Shown here: piece after piece, positions 1 through 8,424 of the stretch
Position numbering within the stretch: the first letter of the stretch is position 1
Layout: every line of letters starts with the position of its first letter
Assembly (NCBI RefSeq): GCF_000389635.1
Contig: NC_021182.1
Location: 3,224,001-3,288,000 of the forward strand
Reading direction: 5' to 3'
DNA from: Clostridium pasteurianum BC1
GTDB taxonomy: Bacteria; Bacillota; Clostridia; Clostridiales; Clostridiaceae
DNA length: 64,000 nucleotides
Program-made: the position numbers and the translations under genes
The notes under the pieces: model-generated
Told to the model about the DNA's origin: nothing
Databases searched by the model: none
What the model saw: only the letters and a program-made list of their open reading frames with translations

Positions 1-1374
1 TATGAAATAAATAAGACCTATATGAAAAGAGTTATAAGGAATCATGCAAGATCAGCCGGCTTATTAGATACTGATTACGAAAATCTTAACTACAATCCAG
101 TTAGGATAAATCATAAATTATTGCTTGATGAAAATCTGGAGGATATAAGTCATCTGCTAAAAGAAAGCTTTAAAAAAGCTATTGAATATGGAGAAGAATT
201 TGGATATAGAAATGCTCAGGTTTCAGTAATTGCCCCAACTGGTACTATTTCCTTTGCCATGGATTGTGGTTCTACCTCCATAGAACCCTTCTTTAGCCAC
301 GTTATTTATAAAAAGCTATCTGGCGGGGGCTATATGACCATAATAAATCCTGTAATAAAAACTTCACTTAAAAATTTAGGCTATGTCGAAAATGAAATAC
401 AAGATATAATGGACTATATCTTAAGAACGGAAACTGTTAAAGACGGAGATCTTCAATATGAAAAACTAGCAGACGGCAAAATAGAAGGTGCTCCACATTT
501 AAAAAGAGAGCATCTGGCTATATTTGACTGTGCTAATAAATGTGGTAGTGGTAAAAGATATATTTCACCTATGGGGCATGTGCTTATGGTAGCCTCAATT
601 ATTCCTTTAATTTCCGGCTCTATTTCTAAAACAGTTAATCTTCCTAATGATGCTACTGTTGAAGACTTTAAAAATGTGGTTCTTAAATCCTGGGAACTTG
701 GTATCAAGGGAATAACTCTTTATAGAGATTCCTCTAAAGCAAGTCAACCATTAAATACAAGTTTAGATGAAAATAATAATTTAGATTTAGAAAACATGAC
801 TTACAATGCTCTTATGAATAAAGTTAAATCTTTACAGACTAAAAATACATCTTCAAAAGCTAATCGTGTTAAACCTGTTGGAATAAGATATGGAACCACT
901 CATCCAGCTCAAATAGCTGATGTTAAAATTTATACTACAGTTAATAGAAACGAGAATGGAGAAATATGTGAAATCTATATAACAACAGATAGAGAAGGAA
1001 CTATTATTACAGGACTTTTAAACTCTCTATCTAAATCAATTTCGGTTATGCTTCAATATCATGTTCCTCCAAAAGATATATCGAGAATGCTTAGGGGGCA
1101 AAAATATGAGCCTTATGGTTTTGTACAAAAGCACCCATATATAAAATATGTTACATCTATTTCTGACCTTATAAGTAAAGTAATTGATATAGAACTCAAC
1201 GATTTTTCCAGCTGTCAAGTAGCCCCTGACCAGTATGAAGCAGCAGACAAAAATGAAGCTAATTTAGAAAGAGTTTACGACGCCACTTGCCCTAACTGTT
1301 CTTCTACAAGAATGGCAAGAAACGGCACATGTATGGTTTGTATGGATTGTGGAACCACCACAGGTTGCAGCTAA
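1..1374 (+). CDS. nrdJ: Adenosylcobalamin-dependent (class II) ribonucleotide reductase, C-terminal part
   Basis: The frame is open from the first base, so the gene begins outside the window and only about 457 C-terminal residues are seen. It reduces ribonucleotides to deoxyribonucleotides with B12 and needs no oxygen. The stretch APTGTISFAMDC followed by STSIEP and YKKLSGGG is the late part of the reductase barrel. A TSCPC-type domain follows (about residues 290-385, starting near VGIRYGTTHP). The protein ends in a Cys-rich zinc-ribbon tail (CPNC, CMVCMDCG, final GCS) that acts in re-reduction or metal binding in this family. The first ATG, at base 22, is internal and is not the true start. 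Confidence 0.93.
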   Translation, partial: YEINKTYMKRVIRNHARSAGLLDTDYENLNYNPVRINHKLLLDENLEDISHLLKESFKKAIEYGEEFGYRNAQVSVIAPTGTISFAMDCGSTSIEPFFSHVIYKKLSGGGYMTIINPVIKTSLKNLGYVENEIQDIMDYILRTETVKDGDLQYEKLADGKIEGAPHLKREHLAIFDCANKCGSGKRYISPMGHVLMVASIIPLISGSISKTVNLPNDATVEDFKNVVLKSWELGIKGITLYRDSSKASQPLNTSLDENNNLDLENMTYNALMNKVKSLQTKNTSSKANRVKPVGIRYGTTHPAQIADVKIYTTVNRNENGEICEIYITTDREGTIITGLLNSLSKSISVMLQYHVPPKDISRMLRGQKYEPYGFVQKHPYIKYVTSISDLISKVIDIELNDFSSCQVAPDQYEAADKNEANLERVYDATCPNCSSTRMARNGTCMVCMDCGTTTGCS

Positions 1375-1382
1375 CATTTCAA

Positions 1383-1756
1383 TTAACCATTATGGATAAA
1401 TGTAGAAATACAAATAAGTTGTGTTCTATAAATAGTAGGAAGTATATAAAGGCAATAATATTGGCTACCATTGATATAAGCAGAAAGTATTATGGATTTC
1501 AGGATGAATTGATTGCATTGAGGCACACTGATAAAGATATAAAACTTCAAAATGAAATAAGTCATAGCATATTATTTCAAAGATCAAGGAAATGCTTGTA
1601 AGAATAAATGCAAAGAACGAAAATCTAGATATAACTGCATTTCTTTTCTTTTGTCTTGTAGATAATTTCAGCTATAGTGTTGTACATCAAACTGATATTG
1701 ATGCTTCAGTAGAACAGTATGTCGAGATGATACTTAGATATATCAAGTTGAATTGA
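1383..1756 (+). pseudogene. TetR-family regulator remnant, frameshifted
   Basis: Two adjoining frames together read like the ligand-binding half of a TetR regulator. The first contains YYGFQDELIALRHTD and runs out near base 1600. The second begins near EMLVRINAKNENLDIT, continues through a helix with FFCLVDNF and ends with EQYVEMILRYIKLN and a TGA at 1754-1756. No helix-turn-helix and no convincing start or ribosome binding site are visible. I read it as a decayed gene with at least one frameshift. The family assignment rests on the helical C-terminal pattern only and is moderate to weak. Confidence 0.4.
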
Positions 1757-1887
1757 TTTTCAAAAAACATTGAGCTATTATTTTTTTAATGTCTCAAATG
1801 AAACGTGTTTGTAACTAGGGATAGCTAATTTCGAGCTTTTCCCAAAGAATATTATTATTTAATTTTACATTCACATACATTTTAAAG

Positions 1888-1920
1888 TGGATAGATTGAT
1901 TAATTTCTATCCATTTTTTA
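1888..1920 (+). terminator. Hairpin with T-tract
   Basis: TGGATAGA pairs with TCTATCCA across a 10-nt loop and is followed by TTTTTTA. It lies downstream of the decayed TetR reading frame on the plus strand. Confidence 0.5.
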
Positions 1921-2078
1921 TCTTAGCGTGGGTTTTGTGGAAATGTTGGAGATACCCATATAATAAAAAATCGCTCTGAAAACACTATTTTCGAGTATCC
2001 TACAGCTTTACTTATGTTTCTCAGTTATATTATTCACCATAACTATTATAACGTAGACTTCCATTTAAATCTTTTATA

Positions 2079-2122
2079 TGCAATATAGTAATTTTGCATC
2101 TCTCCCAAATTACTATATTGCA
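2079..2122. repeat. 16-bp perfect inverted repeat
   Basis: TGCAATATAGTAATTT and its exact reverse complement are separated by 12 nt. It lies about 100 bp past the stop of the truncated minus-strand MFS gene. The arms are AT-rich and no clear T-run follows, so it may be an operator-like or cruciform site rather than a terminator. Confidence 0.5.
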
Positions 2123-2225
2123 TTAATTGATTTTCTCTGCTTTTGACAACAGCAGCTTTTTTAATATACCAACAGAATCATCCAAATCGTCAATTCTTTT
2201 CTGTTTCTTCTATCAATCAAAAACT

Positions 2226-3122
2226 TTAGCTCATGCTACTGTCAACACTTGCAGCGCTGCTTACAGAATCTTTTCTTTTAGAGTAAGTATATAATCCAAA
2301 CATAAGCAGACTTGAAATGCATGAAAGTACAAAGGTTAATGGCCATACCATATCAATACTCATCATGCTTATATATTTGCCCATAAGTGAAGTTCCAAGA
2401 GTTGAACCTAATGCCCAGCTTAAACTGCCTACAGCACTAAATCTTGCTCTGAAATTTGCAGGGCTGTTATTTGCTACATAGGTTCCAAAGTTTGTTACAA
2501 TCAGAATTTCTCCAATTGTCCATAACACTGTTGATACAACGAAGAGGGGAAAAGATTTTACTATTCCTATCATTCCAAAGCCAACAGCATAGAGTATTCC
2601 TGCTATTATTACATTAGATAATGCATGTAGTTTTTTAGTAATATTGCTGATTATCACAGTGAGGGTTATTACTGTCAGAGCGTTAACACTCATTAATAGA
2701 CCAAACAACTGTGCGCCTCTGTCCATATATAGCTTGTTTAGCATCAATGGCATAGAAAAAATGTGTTGAGTATATACAGCACTGTAAATTATATATATAA
2801 GCAAAAAAGCAATAATTTCAGGTCTTTGTAAAAGAACCTGAAGAATATTCTCGGACTCTTTTTTTTCTGCTAAAGCCTCCACTTTATTAATATTTTTAAG
2901 ATTGGTTTCCTTAATGTTTATTACCACAAGCGACACGGCTATAAATGATGTTATGGCATCTCCTAGAAACAATATTGGAAGATAATTTTTAAATAAAAAT
3001 CCAGCTACAATTGGCCCCAAGGACACTCCCAGGTTAATTCCAAGATACTGAAGTGAAAAGCCAAGCTTCCTTTTGTCCGGGGGTAATATATCCGTTATTA
3101 TTGCGCTTATAGGAGGTCTCAC
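2226..3122 (-). pseudogene. MFS transporter, 5'-truncated
   Basis: The 298-residue reading frame has about nine membrane helices of a major facilitator. It begins directly at the cytoplasmic motif RPPISAIITD...PPDKR that normally follows helix 4. About 100 residues (roughly the first three or four helices) of a usual 400-residue transporter are absent. The frame is open for another 20 or so codons upstream, reading NGAV just before the GTG used here, and then runs into the 3' end of the GNAT gene. No ribosome binding site precedes the GTG. It is most likely a dead gene whose 5' end was lost in a deletion or by arrival of the neighbour. The rest is uninterrupted, which suggests a recent event. 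Confidence 0.7.
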
Positions 3123-3145
3123 TGCCCCATTGAAAAAGGTTGAAG

Positions 3146-3586
3146 TTAAAGTAACTTTTTCATAGCTATATGCAAAATTCCAGCATCTAGAAATGGATTT
3201 CTATCCAAACTGAAATATCCACATTTTTCATAGAATCTTTTTGCCTGCATTTGAGCTTCAACATAAACATATGAATACCCCTTTTCCTTTGAATAGTTTT
3301 CTAAAAATATCAACATTTTTTCTCCTACACTTTTTCCTCTGTAATTTTTACTTACAGCTACTCTATTTAATTGAACAGTATCCTTTGATATGTATTTCAA
3401 CCTGCTCGTTCCAATAGGTAAGTTATCTTCATAAGTAAGAATATGAATACTTTTGTTAGAATCTATTATGTCAAATTCATCCTTGTCTAGCTCTGATGGA
3501 ACCCCTTGTTCTACTGAAAAAACATCATTTCTTATTTTGTAGCATTCTGCTAACATATCATAATTATCAACAATTTTAATCTCCAT
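3146..3586 (-). CDS. GNAT family N-acetyltransferase
   Basis: About 146 residues with the GNAT fold. The core reads LNRVAVSKNYRGKSVGEKML (beta-4, then the acetyl-CoA-binding R/Q-x-x-G-x-G/A pattern, here RGKSVG), and the C-terminal part has RFYEKCGY. It resembles the ElaA/YjcF group of small acyltransferases; the substrate is unknown. I chose the ATG at 3584-3586 because GGGAGTGA lies just upstream. A longer frame starting at 3613 lacks a site. Its stop is 24 bp from the truncated MFS start codon, so the two may once have been separate loci joined by a deletion. Confidence 0.75.
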   Translation of the reverse strand: MEIKIVDNYDMLAECYKIRNDVFSVEQGVPSELDKDEFDIIDSNKSIHILTYEDNLPIGTSRLKYISKDTVQLNRVAVSKNYRGKSVGEKMLIFLENYSKEKGYSYVYVEAQMQAKRFYEKCGYFSLDRNPFLDAGILHIAMKKLL

Positions 3587-3643
3587 AAATCTCACTCCCT
3601 GTTTATATCTCACATATCATCAACTTTTAATATAATATTCATG

Positions 3644-4708
3644 TTATTTATAATTTGAATCTAATATAACAATGTCATCAATGCTCCTTCTTAAGCTCAC
3701 TGGATCTCCATATTTTTTTACATAGCCTGTTCTCATAATCATCTGAATTGGCCTATCTATATTTAATTTTCTATTTATATCTTCTTTCCAGGGCTTCTCT
3801 TCAATAATCTGGCACATGGGATGCAATGCAACCTTAAGCTCTATACCCTTTAACCATAACCTCTCCATATTTCTTCCTCCATTAATCAGACCTTCTGGAG
3901 AATTATCAGTACTTGTTACAATAAAAAATCCTGAACAATTATTCACTTGACTTTTGACTTTATTAACAGTTAGCTTAATAAAACTATCTGAAGTTATTGA
4001 TTTCTTTGTAGTAAAAGTATAGTAGAGCCACTTTTTTAATCCTGTGAGTCCAATCATTTCAGCTGTTATGCCATCCTTATTAGTATTTGCTTCTAGATTT
4101 GATAAACGCATATAACTCGCAAGCTCTTCCTGCTTTTTCTTGTCACTTGCTTGTTTTTTATTGGCTGCAATTAAATTTTGCTGAATGTACTGTCCATTTG
4201 CACTATTTACATCGAAGTAATATCCATTTTCTTCTTCAATTTCTGATATTAGCGAATCAACGTCTTTCTGATTAAGTTTTTTATTAAGATAAGCATCATT
4301 AATACTCAATCTATTTTCAATATTATAAGTTTTCTTATCTGAATTTTCACTGTTACTCAATTTTTCAAATCTGATTCTTACAGCATCTATATCATTGTAA
4401 TTTTTTGAAAGTATATCAATCTTTGCAATAAGCTTGTATTTAGGCGCTGCTTGAGCAATATTTTCAATAAATCCACCTATAGCTATAAATGATTCTCTGT
4501 TAGTAGGGTCTAATGCTGGTAGTACATTATCTTTATCTATCATTACCATTATTTCATTATCTGAAATTACTTTAACCTTCCACATTTGTGCATTGTGGCT
4601 GCTTGGTGCCAGTGTTCCATAATAGATTATTTCTTTCATCTCCTGATGAATTGGAAGATTACTTAAAAGCTTATCTCTTTTTGGTGCATTTGCGTTTATT
4701 ATAGACAT
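3644..4708 (-). CDS. Acg-type nitroreductase family protein
   Basis: 354 residues. The N-terminal APSSHNAQMWKV is the FMN-phosphate-contacting segment of nitroreductases, and DPTNRESFIAIGGFIENI fits the family's core helix. The length and two-lobed layout match the Acg/Rv2032 group, in which two nitroreductase-like halves sit in one chain, more than the short NfsB type. These are flavin proteins whose substrates are mostly unknown. The start is an ATG with GGGGGAA upstream. The gene stands between a GNAT and an MFS pump on the same strand with gaps of about 60 and 115 bp, so it may share transcripts with them. Confidence 0.75.
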   Translation of the reverse strand: MSIINANAPKRDKLLSNLPIHQEMKEIIYYGTLAPSSHNAQMWKVKVISDNEIMVMIDKDNVLPALDPTNRESFIAIGGFIENIAQAAPKYKLIAKIDILSKNYNDIDAVRIRFEKLSNSENSDKKTYNIENRLSINDAYLNKKLNQKDVDSLISEIEEENGYYFDVNSANGQYIQQNLIAANKKQASDKKKQEELASYMRLSNLEANTNKDGITAEMIGLTGLKKWLYYTFTTKKSITSDSFIKLTVNKVKSQVNNCSGFFIVTSTDNSPEGLINGGRNMERLWLKGIELKVALHPMCQIIEEKPWKEDINRKLNIDRPIQMIMRTGYVKKYGDPVSLRRSIDDIVILDSNYK

Positions 4709-4824
4709 GATTACTATTCCCCCTTATCATTACACCTTGTGTCTATTTCAAATACTAAAACTATTACATTTATAAATACTTTTTGGTTATATGCGATATT
4801 ATTTATAATACTGTTGCAGCAAGG

Positions 4825-5988
4825 TTAAAAACATTTAAATACGAATTCATCAGTACCGTATTTTGTTTTTGAAAATAAATTATACAAAAGCGCTATTAAA
4901 AGTATCAAGCTTATACTAAACAAATAATTATTGCCAAGCCTATTCATAGCAATTGAAGATAATACTGGTCCAGCAGCACATCCAAAACTATAAAAAAAAG
5001 TAAAATTTGAGGCAGCAGATATAATTTCTTCATTATCTAAGCCCTGAACCCCCAGTGCCATGGAAATAGGATATATTGCACCTATACCTATTCCTGAAAT
5101 AAATGAAAAAACCAATTTATACATTAATTCATCAAATACTATTATACCTATGAATGCTGATATTGAAATCAGTACACTTATTATCAAACCCTTTTCTCGT
5201 CCGATCCTATCCCCGATATAAGTGATTGGTATGGTTCCAACTATTCCTCCAATTACAAACATTCCTAAAGCATATCCCATTTGTGAAAGTGTAAATTTGT
5301 GTTGTAATAAAAATAAAGGATATATTGATGCAATAGTATTTTCTATAAATCCGTATGAAAATGCTCCTTGTAAAGATAATGATATTTTTTTAATTACATT
5401 ATTATTTGAATTTGTTGATATTGTTAATTTTGTTTTTATTTTTAAATATAGAAGGAGTGCTGCTATAAGTAAAAATGAGGCACCTACTATAAAAGATAAC
5501 CATATATCTTTTTCATATATTTTAGGTCCCCCAATTGTACCAAAAGCAAATCCAAAAGCAAAAAAAAGCGTATACACTCCACTTACAACTCCTCTGATAG
5601 AGTCATCAGTGAATCTATGAAGAGCTGTTTGAGTACCTACCAGATGAAAGCTTACGCCAAAACCCATTAATGCCATAAGAATAAACCATACTGCAGCGCT
5701 AGATACCATTGGAAATCCTAATGTACACAGGGCACTGACTAATAATCCTAATGAAATAAGCTTCTTTAAATCTCTATTTTTCAACTTTTTATTAATTAAT
5801 ATTGTTCCTAAAGCAATAGTAAAAAAATATACTGAAGAAATAACTCCGATTAAGACATCACTAACATGATTTCTTGACATGTGAGTAGAAGTAAGTGGAA
5901 TTATAATACCAATGGCACTACTTATAAGAAATGCCATTAAATAGATTACCCACTTGTTCTTATTAAATAATTTAACTATTTCACTCAA
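4825..5988 (-). CDS. MFS transporter
   Basis: 387 residues with about twelve hydrophobic helices split into two halves by a basic loop (near KIKTKLTIS). The conserved loop motif between helices 2 and 3 reads NKKLKNRDLKK. It is a typical drug or metabolite facilitator; no substrate can be named. The start is TTG at 5986-5988, placed 8 nt after GGAGG; no usable ATG lies nearby. Unlike the MFS fragment at 2.2-3.1 kb this copy is full length. Confidence 0.85.
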   Translation of the reverse strand: MSEIVKLFNKNKWVIYLMAFLISSAIGIIIPLTSTHMSRNHVSDVLIGVISSVYFFTIALGTILINKKLKNRDLKKLISLGLLVSALCTLGFPMVSSAAVWFILMALMGFGVSFHLVGTQTALHRFTDDSIRGVVSGVYTLFFAFGFAFGTIGGPKIYEKDIWLSFIVGASFLLIAALLLYLKIKTKLTISTNSNNNVIKKISLSLQGAFSYGFIENTIASIYPLFLLQHKFTLSQMGYALGMFVIGGIVGTIPITYIGDRIGREKGLIISVLISISAFIGIIVFDELMYKLVFSFISGIGIGAIYPISMALGVQGLDNEEIISAASNFTFFYSFGCAAGPVLSSIAMNRLGNNYLFSISLILLIALLYNLFSKTKYGTDEFVFKCF

Positions 5989-6115
5989 TTACATAACCTC
6001 CAGTAGATAAGACATCTGCATCAAATAAACCTTTTGATCTATTACTGTACCCATTCAAAAGCTTTCCATTTCAAAAACTTCGCTCATAAGTATTTTTTAA
6101 TTATTGAAATTATCC

Positions 6116-6517
6116 TTATTTTCCTTTTTCTAAAGCATTTTCAATAGACTTTAAAATAACCTTACTACTGTTTGTTGCTCCAGAAACTGTATCTACCGCT
6201 AAAGATTGAGCTGCTAAAACCCTTTGTGGAATAACCTCTGCTCTTTGACCTCTTTCATTTTTATGACGTAATAATTTAATATCCGTTATTTTGTGATTAT
6301 TAACTGCAACACTTACATCAGCTGCAATTATATATGCATCATAAGAACCTGAATAAGTACCGTCTGAAATTTTAGATAGATTAACATTGCCTATTGATAT
6401 TGCTTTAATTGCGTTCTTATATTTTTGTAAATTGATAAGGTAATTTACTCCTAAAAATATTCCTGCAACAATACACAAGCTTACTAAAATTAATACAATT
6501 TTTTTATTAATATTCAT
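6116..6517 (-). CDS. Membrane-anchored FMN-binding domain protein
   Basis: 133 residues. One N-terminal membrane helix (about 7-29) is followed by an FMN_bind domain. Residues 109-115 read DTVSGAT, the DxxSGAT flavinylation motif in which ApbE attaches FMN to the last Thr (Thr115). Proteins of this type (RnfG, NqrC and small extracytoplasmic relatives) pass electrons outside the membrane. No ApbE gene is in the window. The start has GGAGGAAC 5 nt upstream. It precedes the MFS gene in transcription order by about 130 bp. The electron donor and acceptor are unknown. Confidence 0.82.
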   Translation of the reverse strand: MNINKKIVLILVSLCIVAGIFLGVNYLINLQKYKNAIKAISIGNVNLSKISDGTYSGSYDAYIIAADVSVAVNNHKITDIKLLRHKNERGQRAEVIPQRVLAAQSLAVDTVSGATNSSKVILKSIENALEKGK

Positions 6518-6914
6518 GTTATGTTCCTCCTCTATTTTGTAACTATATTATTATATCTAACAGTGTTATATTTTCTAATATCATTATATTGCATGGTTTT
6601 TAATAAATCAATAGCTTAAATAAATAATTTAATATTTGGTAGCTTTTATTATTAAGCTGTAAATGAAAAAACTTGTACAATTTGTAGACTCAATTAATAA
6701 CATAGACTGTTTTCTTTAGACAAGCACTAACGAAAGAAGAGAATTTTAACATGCTAATAATACTGTTGATATTAATTCCTCGCTAAATGATAACTAAAAC
6801 AAATTAATCTTAAACCTTTAATATAAATACTATTATTATATATTGTTGGCAATTTTTATCCTTCCACTTTTTTTAAGCAAAGGGATCCGCTTAATATTTA
6901 TTTTACTTATAGCA
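6518..6914. other. Intergenic region, about 400 bp
   Basis: AT-rich with no coding frame of note. A short AAGC/GCTT stem near 6879-6896 next to an A/T run may be a weak terminator. I see no riboswitch or repeat here. Confidence 0.4.
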
Positions 6915-7181
6915 TCACTTGCTTATCAAAGAATTGATCATATTTTCTATTAAACATTTTTTATCCTTCCATGGAAATTCATCATGTCCTATAAACAATG
7001 AAGTTAAACCATGTATTCCTGCCCGTAAGCATTGACCTATTACTTCAGCATCCTTATCTTGAAAATAGCCTTGTTCTTTACATTCTATTATCGTTGATAA
7101 AATTAATTCATAGGTTTTAAGACCTGAAGATTGTGGTTCATGGTAAACTAAATCTTTTTCATATCTTAATGCATTACTCAT
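6915..7181 (-). pseudogene. TetR-family regulator, C-terminal fragment only
   Basis: 88 residues matching only the ligand-binding half of a TetR regulator. Helices end in IHGLTSLFIGHDEFPWKDKK, the pattern seen in the TetR_C_33-like group. The open frame continues 11 codons upstream (ending LYELAY before the Met) and meets a stop at 7215-7217, right beside the ribosome binding site of the divergent sodC gene. The DNA-binding domain is missing, so it cannot work as a normal repressor. Joining of the sodC region probably removed the 5' half. Confidence 0.65.
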
Positions 7182-7231
7182 ATAAGCAAGTTCATATAAT
7201 ATACAGTAAACTTTTTATTGGAGGAATATAT

Positions 7232-7759
7232 ATGTATAGTAACTACAACGAGTACTACTATAATAATATTTATTATGATAACTTTACAAGAGCTTCAGTA
7301 CCAACATATGCTATTGCCTATATTAATGGTGGTACCAAATATCCTAACATAACTGGTACAGTATTTTTTAAAGATGTTCCTGCCGGCTGTGAGGTATATG
7401 TTAATATAAAGAATTTACCGCCTTACAAAGCAGCAGAAGGCAATAGCCCCCAAATAGGTCCCTTTGGTTTTCATATACATGAAAATAGCTGTGGAAATGC
7501 AGGCACAACAGAGAATCCCTTTCCACAAACAGGGCAGCATTGGAATCCCACAAATCAGCCACACGGAAACCATGCTGGAGACTTTCCTGTATTATTTTCC
7601 AACAATAATTCTATAACTAAAATGAGTTTTTTTACAAGTAAATTTAAAGTTAGAGATATTATTAATAGATCTGTAGTTATCCATGAAAGTCCAGATGATT
7701 ACAGAACTCAACCTTCTGGTAATTCTGGCATAAAAATTGCCTGTGGAACTATAAAATAG
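7232..7759 (+). CDS. sodC: Cu/Zn superoxide dismutase family protein
   Basis: 175 residues. All metal ligands of SodC are present: His81 and His83 (FHIHE), the bridging His103 (GQHW), zinc ligands His111, His114 and Asp117, and copper ligand His151 (VVIHE). The Cys88/Cys171 pair could form the conserved disulfide, and the active-site Arg is Arg158. There is no signal peptide. Instead the first 18 residues contain seven Tyr and several Asn, like spore-surface proteins. The start is an ATG with TTGGAGGAA 7 nt upstream; the longer upstream frame has no site. It is a single gene closed by a strong terminator. The spore location is inference; the enzyme assignment is firm. Confidence 0.88.
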   Translation: MYSNYNEYYYNNIYYDNFTRASVPTYAIAYINGGTKYPNITGTVFFKDVPAGCEVYVNIKNLPPYKAAEGNSPQIGPFGFHIHENSCGNAGTTENPFPQTGQHWNPTNQPHGNHAGDFPVLFSNNNSITKMSFFTSKFKVRDIINRSVVIHESPDDYRTQPSGNSGIKIACGTIK

Positions 7760-7845
7760 ATTAGTGTATAAAAGATATTATTATAAAAAATTTAAATTTA
7801 TTAAGTATTTTAAAAAACACATTGATAATTGAAATTAAAAATAAT

Positions 7846-7899
7846 AAAACACTATGAAAATCAACTAATAAAATTAATGTGAATCTCATAGTGTTTTTT
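7846..7899. terminator. Bidirectional terminator after sodC
   Basis: AAAACACTATGA pairs exactly with TCATAGTGTTTT and is followed by TTA. The reverse strand also carries a T-rich flank, so it can serve sodC and the convergent minus-strand gene ending at 7960. Confidence 0.8.
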
Positions 7900-7959
7900 A
7901 ATTAGAAAATTTGATTATAAATCTTTCACCAAAAATACCTTTCAGGTAAGGCCTATTGG

Positions 7960-8331
7960 TTATTGATTGTTCTTACTTTTATCTTTTACCCTATTAGGTT
8001 TAGCTTTAGGCCTTATAACCACATCATCTTTTTTATTATATTTTGAATCTGTTCTTTTTTTTCCAAACCCCAAAAGATCGAAAAAAGTAAACAATGCTAT
8101 AACAAACAATCCCATACAAATGTAGTATTGCCAGCTTGTTTCACCAAATTTATTCATCGCATATGCATTTAGTGCTCCTAACAATATAGTAATCACCAAC
8201 ACTACCCATTTTGCCCATTTTACTGCTCTTATCTTATCAAATACAAATACTTTGAGCATATTGTAGGCCGCCAGTAATATGACTATTAATATGATAACCG
8301 GAATCATTGTGTTCCAAGAAAAACCTTTCAT
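7960..8331 (-). CDS. Small three-helix membrane protein, basic tail
   Basis: 123 residues from the ATG that follows GGGAGG at a good distance; the ATG two codons earlier is too close to the site. Three membrane helices (roughly 9-30, 39-57 and 70-88) are followed by a Lys/Arg-rich cytoplasmic tail of about 35 residues (KKRTDSKYNKK ... KPNRVKDKSK). I do not recognise a family. It sits about 90 bp downstream of argS on the same strand but has its own ribosome binding site. Confidence 0.6.
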   Translation of the reverse strand: MKGFSWNTMIPVIILIVILLAAYNMLKVFVFDKIRAVKWAKWVVLVITILLGALNAYAMNKFGETSWQYYICMGLFVIALFTFFDLLGFGKKRTDSKYNKKDDVVIRPKAKPNRVKDKSKNNQ

Positions 8332-8424
8332 TTCCATACCTCCCTGTAAACTTTTAATATGTAGACTTATTTATAGCTTTATGCATTTCTAAAATAAAAT
8401 CTTTGATATAATTATACTATAATT

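Larger units (their letters stand above)
1757..2225. other. Intergenic region, 469 bp
   Basis: No coding signal is seen here. It holds a terminator-like hairpin near 1888 and a 16-bp perfect inverted repeat at 2079-2122, listed separately. The rest is AT-rich filler between a decayed TetR gene and a truncated MFS gene. Confidence 0.5.

Noticed and set aside
453-707. Antisense reading frame of 84 codons inside nrdJ
   Set aside because: It is a shadow of a strongly coding plus-strand gene, with no ribosome binding site.
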